A stretch of 64,000 bases of DNA, from contig NZ_CP017248.1 of the NCBI RefSeq assembly GCF_001735805.1, positions 2,542,001-2,606,000 of the forward strand. Direction: 5' to 3'. The notes below the pieces were generated by a model, which searched no databases, was not told the DNA's origin, and saw only the letters and a program-made list of their open reading frames with translations. Positions 25,274 to 32,099 of this stretch are shown piece after piece. The number at the start of each line of letters is the position of its first letter. The stretch's first letter is position 1. This DNA is from Streptomyces fodineus (lineage in GTDB: Bacteria; Actinomycetota; Actinomycetes; Streptomycetales; Streptomycetaceae). The position numbers and the translations under genes were made by a program.

Positions 25274-26552
25274 GGGCGCGTACGGTGGCGACGGTGGCCG
25301 CGTCCATGCCGGGCAGGCCGAGCAGGGCCTCCTGTGCGTCGTCGCGGTCGGCGCCCGGGTCCAGCCGTACGGTGCCGTCGGCGAGGGCGGCGGCCAGGGC
25401 GGCCAGCGGACCGTCCGGCTCGGCCTCGGCGAGCGCGGCGGGCTCGGGGAAGAGACGGGTGAGGCTGCCGCAGGGCGCGTCGAGCACCTTGCCGCACCGC
25501 CGCACCAGTTCCTCGGCGCCGCCCCTTCCGGCCAGGGCGCGGACGGCGGGCTCCAGCGGGTCCACGGCGCCGGGCGAGCGCAGCCCGGGCCGGGCGGCGA
25601 CCAGCGGGCCGAGGCGGGCATCGGCGCCGAGCCGCTCGTCCACGGCGTACGGGTCGGCGTCGAGGTCGAAGAGGCGCCGCAGCCGCTGTACCGCGGTGGT
25701 GAGGTCCCTGGGGTCGGTGAGATGCAGTCGCGCGTCGAGCCAGCCGCCCGGCCGGGTGCCGCCGCCGGCCTTCGGCGCCCGGGTGCGCTCCTCGACGGCG
25801 ACGATTCCCGTGCCGTACGGCAGCCGCAGCGTGCGCCGGTAGGTACGGCCGCCCGGCGCGCCGGACACCTCCTCGACCCCGGTGACCGCCTCCTCGCCGA
25901 GCTGGTCGAAGACGGCGGCGGCCTGGTACGGGCCCCGGTAGGCGAGCCGCAGCGGGATCCCTGCGCCCGGAGCGGCCCGGCGCACGCCCCGGCCCCGGGG
26001 GGCGGCGGCGCGCAACTCCGTGGGCGTGGAGTCGTACACCTCGCGGACGGTGTCGTTGAACTGCCGCACACTGGCGAACCCGGACGCGAACGCGATCTCG
26101 GTGACCGGCAGGTCGGTGGTCTGCAGCAGCACCCGCGCGGTGTGCGCCCGCTGGGCCCGCGCCAGCGCCACGGGCCCGGCGCCGAGCTCCGCGGTGAGCT
26201 GGCGCTGGACCTGCCGGGCGCTGTAGCCGAGCCGCGCGGCGAGCCCGGCGACGCCCTCGCGGTCCACGACGCCGTCCGCGATCAGCCGCATGGCCCGCCC
26301 GACGACGTCCGCCCGCACATTCCACTCCGCCGACCCCGGCACGGCGTCCGGCCGGCACCGCCGGCAGGCCCGGAACCCGGAGCCCTGGGCGGCGGCGGCC
26401 GTCGGGAAGAACCGCACGTTGTGCCGCTTCGGCGTCACCGCCGGGCAGCTGGGCCGGCAGTAGATCCCGGTGGTCTCGACGGCGAAGAAGAAGACGCCGT
26501 CGAACCGCCCGTCCCGGCTCCGCACCGCTTCGTACCTGGTGTCCTCGTCCAT
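25158..26552 (-). CDS. alkA: Ada/AlkA-type bifunctional regulator and DNA-3-methyladenine glycosylase-like protein
   Basis: A 464-residue fusion. The Ada zinc/methyl-acceptor domain (about 1-75) has Cys32, Cys36, Cys63 and Cys66; an AraC-type helix-turn-helix follows (about 80-175; LPVTEIAFASGFASVRQFNDTVREVYDSTPTELR); then AlkA N-terminal and HhH glycosylase-like domains (about 185-464). In E. coli Ada, methylation of the first Cys activates alkylation-response genes. Oddly, the HhH segment reads LPGMDAATVATVRARALGDP and passes straight to GWRPWRSYAVQHL, so the stretch that in AlkA carries the catalytic Asp seems missing. ATG at 26552 matches the family start; 26606 is an alternative. Confidence 0.88.
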   Translation of the reverse strand: MDEDTRYEAVRSRDGRFDGVFFFAVETTGIYCRPSCPAVTPKRHNVRFFPTAAAAQGSGFRACRRCRPDAVPGSAEWNVRADVVGRAMRLIADGVVDREGVAGLAARLGYSARQVQRQLTAELGAGPVALARAQRAHTARVLLQTTDLPVTEIAFASGFASVRQFNDTVREVYDSTPTELRAAAPRGRGVRRAAPGAGIPLRLAYRGPYQAAAVFDQLGEEAVTGVEEVSGAPGGRTYRRTLRLPYGTGIVAVEERTRAPKAGGGTRPGGWLDARLHLTDPRDLTTAVQRLRRLFDLDADPYAVDERLGADARLGPLVAARPGLRSPGAVDPLEPAVRALAGRGGAEELVRRCGKVLDAPCGSLTRLFPEPAALAEAEPDGPLAALAAALADGTVRLDPGADRDDAQEALLGLPGMDAATVATVRARALGDPDVAPPGVEVPDGWRPWRSYAVQHLRVAGEGSR

Positions 26553-26672
26553 CACATGTTCCAGTGTGGGGCGGGGAAGAGGGTGGGGCTGGCGGGAATC
26601 GGACATGGCGGTAGTGGGCGGTGCGGGTCGCGCCGTGGACGTCGTGACCGTCGCCGGGCGCGGGTACGACGT

Positions 26673-26701
26673 GGCTGGTCACGCAGTCACCCGCGCCCCT
26701 T
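26673..26701 (+). repeat. Dispersed Streptomyces intergenic repeat, copy 2
   Basis: GGCTGGTCACGCAGTCACCC and nine more bases match 25 of 29 positions of the copy at 12574-12602. It lies between the alkA start and the rsgA stop, where no gene is visible. Confidence 0.55.
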
Positions 26702-26722
26702 CGCGGCGCTTGCCCAGGACAG

Positions 26723-27823
26723 CTACGTCCAACGCCCCCGCTTGCTCTCCATCGCCGCCCTCCCCTCGGCCCCCTTCCGTTTCCAGTCCCGTCGAAGCTC
26801 CGCACGGACCCGCGCATCGGTCTTGGCCACGATCCACTGGTTCTCCCGCACCAGCTTCCGGTAGCTCTCCAGCCGCCGCACCGGAAGCTCGCCGCTCTCC
26901 ACGGCGGAGCGCACCGCGCAGTCCGGCTCGCTCTCATGGGCGCAGTCGTGGAAGCGGCACCGCTCGGCCAGTTCCTCGATCTCGGAGAACACCTGGCCGA
27001 CCCCGCTCCCGGCGTCGTACAGCCCGACACCCCGCAGTCCGGGCGTGTCGATGAGAACCCCGCCCGACGGCAGGGCGAGCAGATTGCGCGTGGTCGTGGT
27101 GTGCCGCCCCTTGCCGTCGACGTCCCGCGCGGCCCGTACGTCCATGATGTCGGCGCCGACGAGGGCGTTGGCCAGCGTGGACTTGCCCGCGCCGGACTGG
27201 CCGAGCAGTACGGACGTACCGGAGCCGACGAGCGCGGTGAGGACGTCGAGCCCGTCGCCGTGCAGGGCGCTGACGGTGAGCACCGGCACGCCGGGCGCGC
27301 TCGTCTCCACGTCCTGCACCAGGTGGGCCAGGGTGACCGGGTCCGGTACCAGGTCGGCCTTGGTGAGGACGACGACGGGCTGGGCGCCGGACTCCCAGGC
27401 CAGCGCGAGGAAGCGTTCGATGCGGCCGAGGTCGAGTTCGACGGCGAGCGACACGGCGACGACCGCGTGGTCGACGTTGGCGGCGAGGATCTGCCCGTCG
27501 GACCGCTTGGAGGAGGTGGAGCGCACGAAGGCGGTGCGGCGCGGCAGATACGCGCGGACATAGCGCGGATCACCGTCGGGGTCGACGGCGACCCAGTCCC
27601 CCGTGCACACGACCTTCATGGGGTCACGGGGAACGACGAACTCGGTGTCGGCGCGGACGGTCCCGCCCGCGGTGACGACGTCGCACAGGCCACGGTCGAC
27701 CCGCACGACACGGCCGGGCAGGAGGCCCTGCTCGGCATGGGGAGCGAAATCGGCTTCCCAGCCCTCGTCCCAGCCGTAGCCGGCGAGTGGGTGCGACGAG
27801 ACCGAAGAAGAAGAGAGATTCAA
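26723..27823 (-). CDS. rsgA: Ribosome small-subunit-dependent GTPase RsgA
   Basis: A 366-residue circularly permuted GTPase. An OB-fold (about 30-110) precedes the GTPase with G4 TKADL (about 155), then G1 GQSGAGKST (about 212-220), G2 GKGRHTTTT and G3 DTPG. The C-terminal zinc finger CRFHDCAHESEPDCAV follows. RsgA checks late maturation of the 30S subunit. The TTG start is accepted because AAGGG lies upstream and the next in-frame codons encode the usual Ser-rich lead and PLAGYGW. A 23-codon ORF with a strong ribosome binding site precedes it by 57 bases. Confidence 0.93.
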   Translation of the reverse strand: MNLSSSSVSSHPLAGYGWDEGWEADFAPHAEQGLLPGRVVRVDRGLCDVVTAGGTVRADTEFVVPRDPMKVVCTGDWVAVDPDGDPRYVRAYLPRRTAFVRSTSSKRSDGQILAANVDHAVVAVSLAVELDLGRIERFLALAWESGAQPVVVLTKADLVPDPVTLAHLVQDVETSAPGVPVLTVSALHGDGLDVLTALVGSGTSVLLGQSGAGKSTLANALVGADIMDVRAARDVDGKGRHTTTTRNLLALPSGGVLIDTPGLRGVGLYDAGSGVGQVFSEIEELAERCRFHDCAHESEPDCAVRSAVESGELPVRRLESYRKLVRENQWIVAKTDARVRAELRRDWKRKGAEGRAAMESKRGRWT

Positions 27824-27856
27824 GGGGAACCCTTCACAAGGGCGGCCCCGGCTCCG

Positions 27857-27870
27857 CGCACGTGTGCGCT
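27857..27870 (-). promoter_or_regulatory. GC-rich inverted repeat between the 23-codon ORF and rsgA
   Basis: GCGCAC-GT-GTGCGC has perfect 6-base arms. It sits between the small ORF stop and the rsgA start and could form part of an attenuator-like structure; there is no T run. Confidence 0.35.
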
Positions 27871-27880
27871 GTGAGAAAGG

Positions 27881-27952
27881 TCAGCCGGAGACCACGGAGG
27901 TGGTGTGGATGATCTTCTGGTTGCGGGCAGTGCCCATCACAGAGACAGCCAT
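27881..27952 (-). CDS. 23-residue ORF upstream of rsgA (possible leader peptide)
   Basis: ATG to TGA encodes MAVSVMGTARNQKIIHTTSV plus VSG. The start has an excellent ribosome binding site (AAGGGAGGTG, 6 bases spacing), stronger than that of rsgA itself, and the ORF lies in line 57 bases upstream of rsgA with a small inverted repeat between. This arrangement suggests a regulatory upstream ORF or a small expressed peptide. I do not recognise a family: it has no Cys, no signal peptide and no long hydrophobic run. Length, strong ribosome binding site and position are the only support. Confidence 0.5.
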   Translation of the reverse strand: MAVSVMGTARNQKIIHTTSVVSG

Positions 27953-28149
27953 CGGTCACACCTCCCTTTCCTCACTCGGCCGACAGCGGCGGCCAACGGC
28001 CGCCGTGTGAAGCAGTCCTCACCGTAGAGCGGCACGCACGCGCGTGCCACCGATTTACCGGGGAACCCCGGAGCGCCTCGGTGAACCACCTCGGCCGCCG
28101 AGCTGTGCTAGAGTCTTCGAGTTGCAGTTGTGGTACCCATGAACCCATG

Positions 28150-28183
28150 TGCGCCTGACAGGAATGTTTTCCCTTCAGGCGCA
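28150..28183 (+). promoter_or_regulatory. 5' UTR hairpin of the cold-shock gene
   Basis: TGCGCCTGA (28150-28158) and TCAGGCGCA (28175-28183) form a perfect 9-base stem that encloses an inner GGAA/TTCC stem. It lies 56 bases upstream of the cold-shock start codon within what is probably a long 5' UTR. A TAGAGT sequence at about 28109 may be the -10 box. Long structured leaders are typical of temperature-responsive csp mRNAs; the function here is inferred. Confidence 0.55.
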
Positions 28184-28238
28184 TTAGTTGTTTCCGGCAT
28201 CTCCGGATGGGGCCTCTGCCTACAGATCGGAGAAGGTC

Positions 28239-28442
28239 ATGGCACAGGGAACCGTGAAGTGGTTCAACGCCGAAAAGGGTTTCGGCTTCATCGCGCAGGA
28301 CGGCGGCGGCCCCGACGTCTTCGCCCACTACTCGAACATCGCGACCCAGGGCTTCCGTGAGCTCCAGGAGGGCCAGCGGGTCTCCTTCGACGTCACGCAG
28401 GGCCAGAAGGGCCCGCAGGCGGAGAACATCATCCCCGCCTGA
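28239..28442 (+). CDS. Cold-shock domain protein (CspA family)
   Basis: A 67-residue single cold-shock domain protein starting [18 protein letters not shown], with RNP1 KGFGFI and RNP2 VFAHYSNI intact. It binds single-stranded RNA/DNA and acts as an RNA chaperone. The ribosome binding site GGAGAAGG is 3-4 bases from the ATG region. A hairpin-containing leader precedes it and a strong terminator follows, so it is an independent transcription unit just upstream of the DEAD-box helicase, a typical functional companion in cold adaptation. Confidence 0.96.
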   Translation: MAQGTVKWFNAEKGFGFIAQDGGGPDVFAHYSNIATQGFRELQEGQRVSFDVTQGQKGPQAENIIPA

Positions 28443-28464
28443 TCGCCGGACGCGTATCCGCTCA

Positions 28465-28500
28465 CCGGGGTCCGCACCGTCAGGGTGCGGACCCCGGTTT
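28465..28500 (+). terminator. Intrinsic terminator after the cold-shock gene
   Basis: CCGGGGTCCGCACC (28465-28478) pairs perfectly with 28484-28497 over a 5-base loop, followed by TTT. The 14-base stem starts 22 bases after the stop codon and 33 bases before the helicase start. Confidence 0.85.
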
Positions 28501-28529
28501 GTGCTGTTTCCAGGAAGGCAGACAACCGC

Positions 28530-30296
28530 ATGTCCCGCAGGCCCCAGAAGTCGAACCGGCGCGCCTCGTCACCCCCACCGTCCGCGTCGTCGACAAGGGA
28601 ATTCCGGCTGCCGGAAAGCACGACACCCGCACTTCCCGCCGTCGAGGACTTCGCCGGTATGGACATGCCCGCGGGACTGCTGAAGACCCTCACCGCGCAA
28701 GGTGTCACCACCCCCTTCCCCATCCAGGCCGCCACGCTGCCCAACTCGCTCGCCGGCCGTGACCTGCTGGGACGGGGTCGCACCGGCTCCGGCAAGACCC
28801 TCGCGTTCGGGCTTGCGCTCCTGGCCCGCACGGCCGGACTGCGCGCGGAGCCCAAGGCGCCCCTCGCCCTCGTACTGGTGCCCACCCGGGAACTCGCCCA
28901 GCAGGTGACCGACGCGCTGACCCCCTACGCGACGGCCGTGAACCTCCGGCTGGCCACGGTGGTCGGCGGGCTGTCCATCACCAAGCAGGCGGGAGCGCTC
29001 CGGCGCGGCGCCGAGGTGCTCGTGGCGACTCCGGGCAGGCTCAACGACCTCGTGGAACGCGGCGACTGCGTGCTCGGCAGCGTGGGCATCACGGTGCTGG
29101 ACGAAGCCGACCAGATGACCGACATGGGCTTCCTGCCGCAGATCACCAAGCTGATCCAGCAAGTGCGGCCCGACGGACAGCGCATGCTCTTCTCGGCCAC
29201 CCTGGACCGCAACATCGACCGCCTGGTGCAGCGGTTCCTCACCGACCCCGTGGTGCACTCCGTGGACCCGTCCGCGGGAGCGGTGACCACCATGGAGCAC
29301 CACGTGCTCCACCTCCAGGACGAGACCGACAAGAAGGCCGTCACCACGCGCATCGCCGCCCGTGACGGCCGGGTCATCCTCTTCCTCGACACCAAGAGGT
29401 CCGCCGACCGGCTCACCAAGCGGCTCCTGGCCGTCGGTGTCCGCGCGGCGGCGCTGCACGGAGGCCGCTCCCAGCCGCAGCGCAACCGGACCCTGGAACA
29501 GTTCAAGAACGGCCAGGTCACCGCCCTGGTGGCGACGAACGTCGCGGCCCGGGGCATACACATCGACGACCTCGACCTGGTCGTCAACGTCGATCCCCCC
29601 ACCGACCACAAGGACTACGTCCACCGGGGCGGCCGCACGGCCCGCGCCGGCGGCTCCGGCAGCGTGGTCACGCTGGTCCTGCCCGACCAGAAGCGGGACG
29701 TCACCCGGCTCATGTCGGACGCGGGCATCCGTCCCCGAACGGCCCGCATCACCTCGAGCGACGAGGAACTGGCCACCATCACCGGCGCCCGCGAGCCTTC
29801 CGGCGTGCCCGTCACCATCGAGGTCCCCCAGCCGGCGACACCGACGGCGTCCCGCCCGGACCGGACGACCGGCACCGAGGGCGGCAGGCGGTCCGGCCGC
29901 CGGCGCCGCAACGGCGGCGGGCCCGGAGCGGCGACAGGCACTGCCACCAGGACGGGGGGCCGGGGCTCCGAGCGCCGGGCCGCCGCCGGGGCGGCAGCGT
30001 CCGGGGATACCTCCGCAACCGGCGGACGCGGCTCCGCCCTCCGTGGGGGAGCCGCCGGGGCCACGGGTGGTGCCGCGGGCGCGGGCGGCCGTGGTGCCGC
30101 GGGCGCGGGCGGCCGTGGTGCCGCGGGCGCGGGCGGCCGTGGTGCCGACCGCCGCAGCGCGGCCGACACCTCATCCGGCAAGAACACCCGCGGTTCCCGT
30201 CGGCGATCGGCGTCCGGCGGAGCCGCGGGGGGCGCTGCCGGCAGCGGCGGCCGGGGCTCCGACCGCCGGGGCGGCCGCCGCACCTCGGCCACCTAG
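28530..30296 (+). CDS. DEAD-box RNA helicase with C-terminal Arg/Gly-rich tail
   Basis: A 588-residue ATP-dependent RNA helicase. All core motifs are visible: Q motif (PFPIQAATLP), I (GRTGSGKT), Ia (PTRELAQQ), Ib (TPGRL), II (DEAD), III (SAT), and in domain 2 ARGIHIDDLDLVVNVDPP and HRGGRTARAG. After about residue 435 comes a disordered tail rich in Arg, Gly and Ala with three exact GAAGAGGR repeats, likely for RNA binding. The ATG at 28530 is preceded by AGGAAGG; an in-frame start at 28485 lies inside the terminator. The link to the upstream cold-shock gene suggests a role in unwinding structured RNA in the cold. Confidence 0.93.
   Translation: MSRRPQKSNRRASSPPPSASSTREFRLPESTTPALPAVEDFAGMDMPAGLLKTLTAQGVTTPFPIQAATLPNSLAGRDLLGRGRTGSGKTLAFGLALLARTAGLRAEPKAPLALVLVPTRELAQQVTDALTPYATAVNLRLATVVGGLSITKQAGALRRGAEVLVATPGRLNDLVERGDCVLGSVGITVLDEADQMTDMGFLPQITKLIQQVRPDGQRMLFSATLDRNIDRLVQRFLTDPVVHSVDPSAGAVTTMEHHVLHLQDETDKKAVTTRIAARDGRVILFLDTKRSADRLTKRLLAVGVRAAALHGGRSQPQRNRTLEQFKNGQVTALVATNVAARGIHIDDLDLVVNVDPPTDHKDYVHRGGRTARAGGSGSVVTLVLPDQKRDVTRLMSDAGIRPRTARITSSDEELATITGAREPSGVPVTIEVPQPATPTASRPDRTTGTEGGRRSGRRRRNGGGPGAATGTATRTGGRGSERRAAAGAAASGDTSATGGRGSALRGGAAGATGGAAGAGGRGAAGAGGRGAAGAGGRGADRRSAADTSSGKNTRGSRRRSASGGAAGGAAGSGGRGSDRRGGRRTSAT
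30069..30140 (+). repeat. Three perfect 24-base tandem repeats in the helicase tail
   Basis: Units at 30069-30092, 30093-30116 and 30117-30140 are identical at DNA level and each encodes GAAGAGGR. Perfect identity suggests recent slippage and likely length variation between strains. Confidence 0.85.
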
Positions 30297-30311
30297 TGCC
30301 CCGACGGGCAC
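30296..30311 (+). terminator. Possible weak terminator after the helicase gene
   Basis: GTGCCC-CGAC-GGGCAC is a perfect 6-base stem with a 4-base loop starting at the last base of the helicase stop codon. No T run follows, so support is limited. Confidence 0.35.
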
Positions 30312-30380
30312 CAGGCACCCTGTCGACCACCCCGCGTAGGCGGCGCACCGTACGCGTTGCAGCCTGCTCGGCCCGCGTGC

Positions 30381-31862
30381 TCAGCCGGCCGTGCAGGACG
30401 TCCCGTTGAGCGTGAAGTCGTACGGCGCCCGGTTCCGGTCCTGCCAGGTGCCGATGAACCCGAAGGACAGGGAGCCGTGCGCGGCGACGGTCCTGTTGTA
30501 GTCGGCGGCGGTGGCGGTGACGCGGGAGCCGCTCTGATGGACGGTGGCGTCCCACACCTGGCCGACCTGCTGGCCGTCGCGGAAGGCCCAGGACACGTTC
30601 CAGCCGGCCAGGGGCCGGTCGGTGGTGACGGTGACGGTGGCCTGGAAGCCGTCGGGCCACTGGTTGACGAGGTCGTAGGCGACCCGGCAGGTCGTCGCGG
30701 GGGCGGAGGTGTCGTCGTCGGTTCCGGGCTGGGGTGCGGCGGAGGAGGTGCCCTGCGGTTCGGGGTCGGGCTTCTCGCGGCGGGAGCCGGCCGTCGTGGG
30801 CACCGCGGAGGGGGTGCTGACGGAGGGTGCCGTCGGCGAGGCCGGCGGGGTGGGGTCGGTGCGGGAGACGCTCGGGTCGGCGACCGGCTGCCGGTCGTCG
30901 CGGGCGGCGGCGGTGTCGCCGCCGGAGCCGCCGAACGGCATCATCGACACGCCGAGCGCCAGCGCCGACAGCAGTACGGCGGCGGCGAGCAGGCCGCCGC
31001 GCAGGACACGGCTGCGGCCGGTGCCCTCCTCCGGATCACCGCCGGCGGGGTCGGCGCCGCCGGGGCGTCCGGCGAGGCGGACCTCGGCGGCCCGGCGGCG
31101 GCGTTCCAGGTAGGCGAGGCCACCCCAGCCGATGACCCCGCCGGCCAGCGCGGCCGGCAGTCCGCCGCCGTGCAGGCGCAGGCACGCGGCGGCCTCGGCA
31201 CACCGCACACAGGTGGCGAGGTGCCGGGAGAGGTCGTCGGGGGCGTCGGCGGCCGGCGAGCGGGTGACCGCGTCGAGCAGGCGGGCGTAGGAGCGGCACT
31301 GCGCGTCCATCGGCGTGTCGAGGTGGGCGCGGTGGCAGCGGTCCCGGAACAGGGAGCGGACCTGGTCGAGTTCGTCGGCGACGGTGGCCGGGTCCAGGCC
31401 GAGCCGGCGGGCGACGGCCGGCAGCGGCAGTGCCTCCACCTCGGCCAGCCACAGCAGCGCCGCGTCGGCCTCCTGCATGTCCCTGAGGCCGCGCAGCGCG
31501 ATCGGGCGCTCCAGTGGCGGTCCCGTAAAGCGGGCGGCGCTACCGGAGTTGAGCCACAGCCTGAGGTCGGGGTCGAGCTTGTGCCCCTGCCCGCCGGCCT
31601 CCCAGGCGGCGGCGGTGTCGCGTACGGCGGTGAGCAGCGCCGGGATGGTGGGCAGCCGTGCGGTGCGCCGGCCCGCGCCGCGCACATGGGTGCTGGCGGC
31701 GGCGCGGACCTCGCGCATGCCGAGCGTGAAGGCCTCGGTCGCCAGTTGATGGGCCGTCAGGGACCCGGAGGTGCACAGGTCCGCGTAACTGAGCACCGCG
31801 TCCCAGCCCTCCGAGAACAGCGCGGACTCGGTGGCGTCCTTGGGGGTCGGCAGGTCGGGCAT
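30381..31862 (-). CDS. Sigma-factor-like protein fused to zinc anti-sigma motif, membrane segment and CBM2
   Basis: A 493-residue protein with an uncommon order. Residues about 1-180 resemble sigma-70 region 2/4 of an ECF factor (LLWLAEVEALPLPAVARRLG as a region 4-like helix-turn-helix). Next come an HX3CX2C zinc anti-sigma motif (His214, Cys218, Cys221), hydrophobic segments at about 236-252 and 288-308, a Thr/Pro/Ser-rich extracellular linker, and from Cys392 a family 2 cellulose/chitin-binding module with Trp residues (WPDGF, GWNVSWAF, WQDRN) and a closing Cys491. I infer a membrane-tethered regulator that senses polysaccharide outside and acts on transcription inside. It is convergent with the helicase gene. 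Confidence 0.8.
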   Translation of the reverse strand: MPDLPTPKDATESALFSEGWDAVLSYADLCTSGSLTAHQLATEAFTLGMREVRAAASTHVRGAGRRTARLPTIPALLTAVRDTAAAWEAGGQGHKLDPDLRLWLNSGSAARFTGPPLERPIALRGLRDMQEADAALLWLAEVEALPLPAVARRLGLDPATVADELDQVRSLFRDRCHRAHLDTPMDAQCRSYARLLDAVTRSPAADAPDDLSRHLATCVRCAEAAACLRLHGGGLPAALAGGVIGWGGLAYLERRRRAAEVRLAGRPGGADPAGGDPEEGTGRSRVLRGGLLAAAVLLSALALGVSMMPFGGSGGDTAAARDDRQPVADPSVSRTDPTPPASPTAPSVSTPSAVPTTAGSRREKPDPEPQGTSSAAPQPGTDDDTSAPATTCRVAYDLVNQWPDGFQATVTVTTDRPLAGWNVSWAFRDGQQVGQVWDATVHQSGSRVTATAADYNRTVAAHGSLSFGFIGTWQDRNRAPYDFTLNGTSCTAG

Positions 31863-32099
31863 GGGACTCCTGCATCCACGAACGAGGGCAACTCACCACA
31901 GAGGGAAGGGAGTTGCTGGGAACCTCGCGGCAGAACACAGAGCCTTTCACGTTCTTGACACAACTGACAAGCGGCCTGTTCACATCCGGTTACCGCCTGT
32001 GCCGGCACGCGTGCGCGACGCGACGACCCCACAACTCCGGCTTGCTGTACGGACGCGGGCGCCGTTCCACTCACCGCCGCGCCGACCCGGTGCGCGGGA

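Noticed and set aside
28485..28529. Upstream start of the DEAD-box helicase
   Set aside because: It would begin inside the cold-shock gene terminator; the ATG at 28530 has a purine-rich site upstream.
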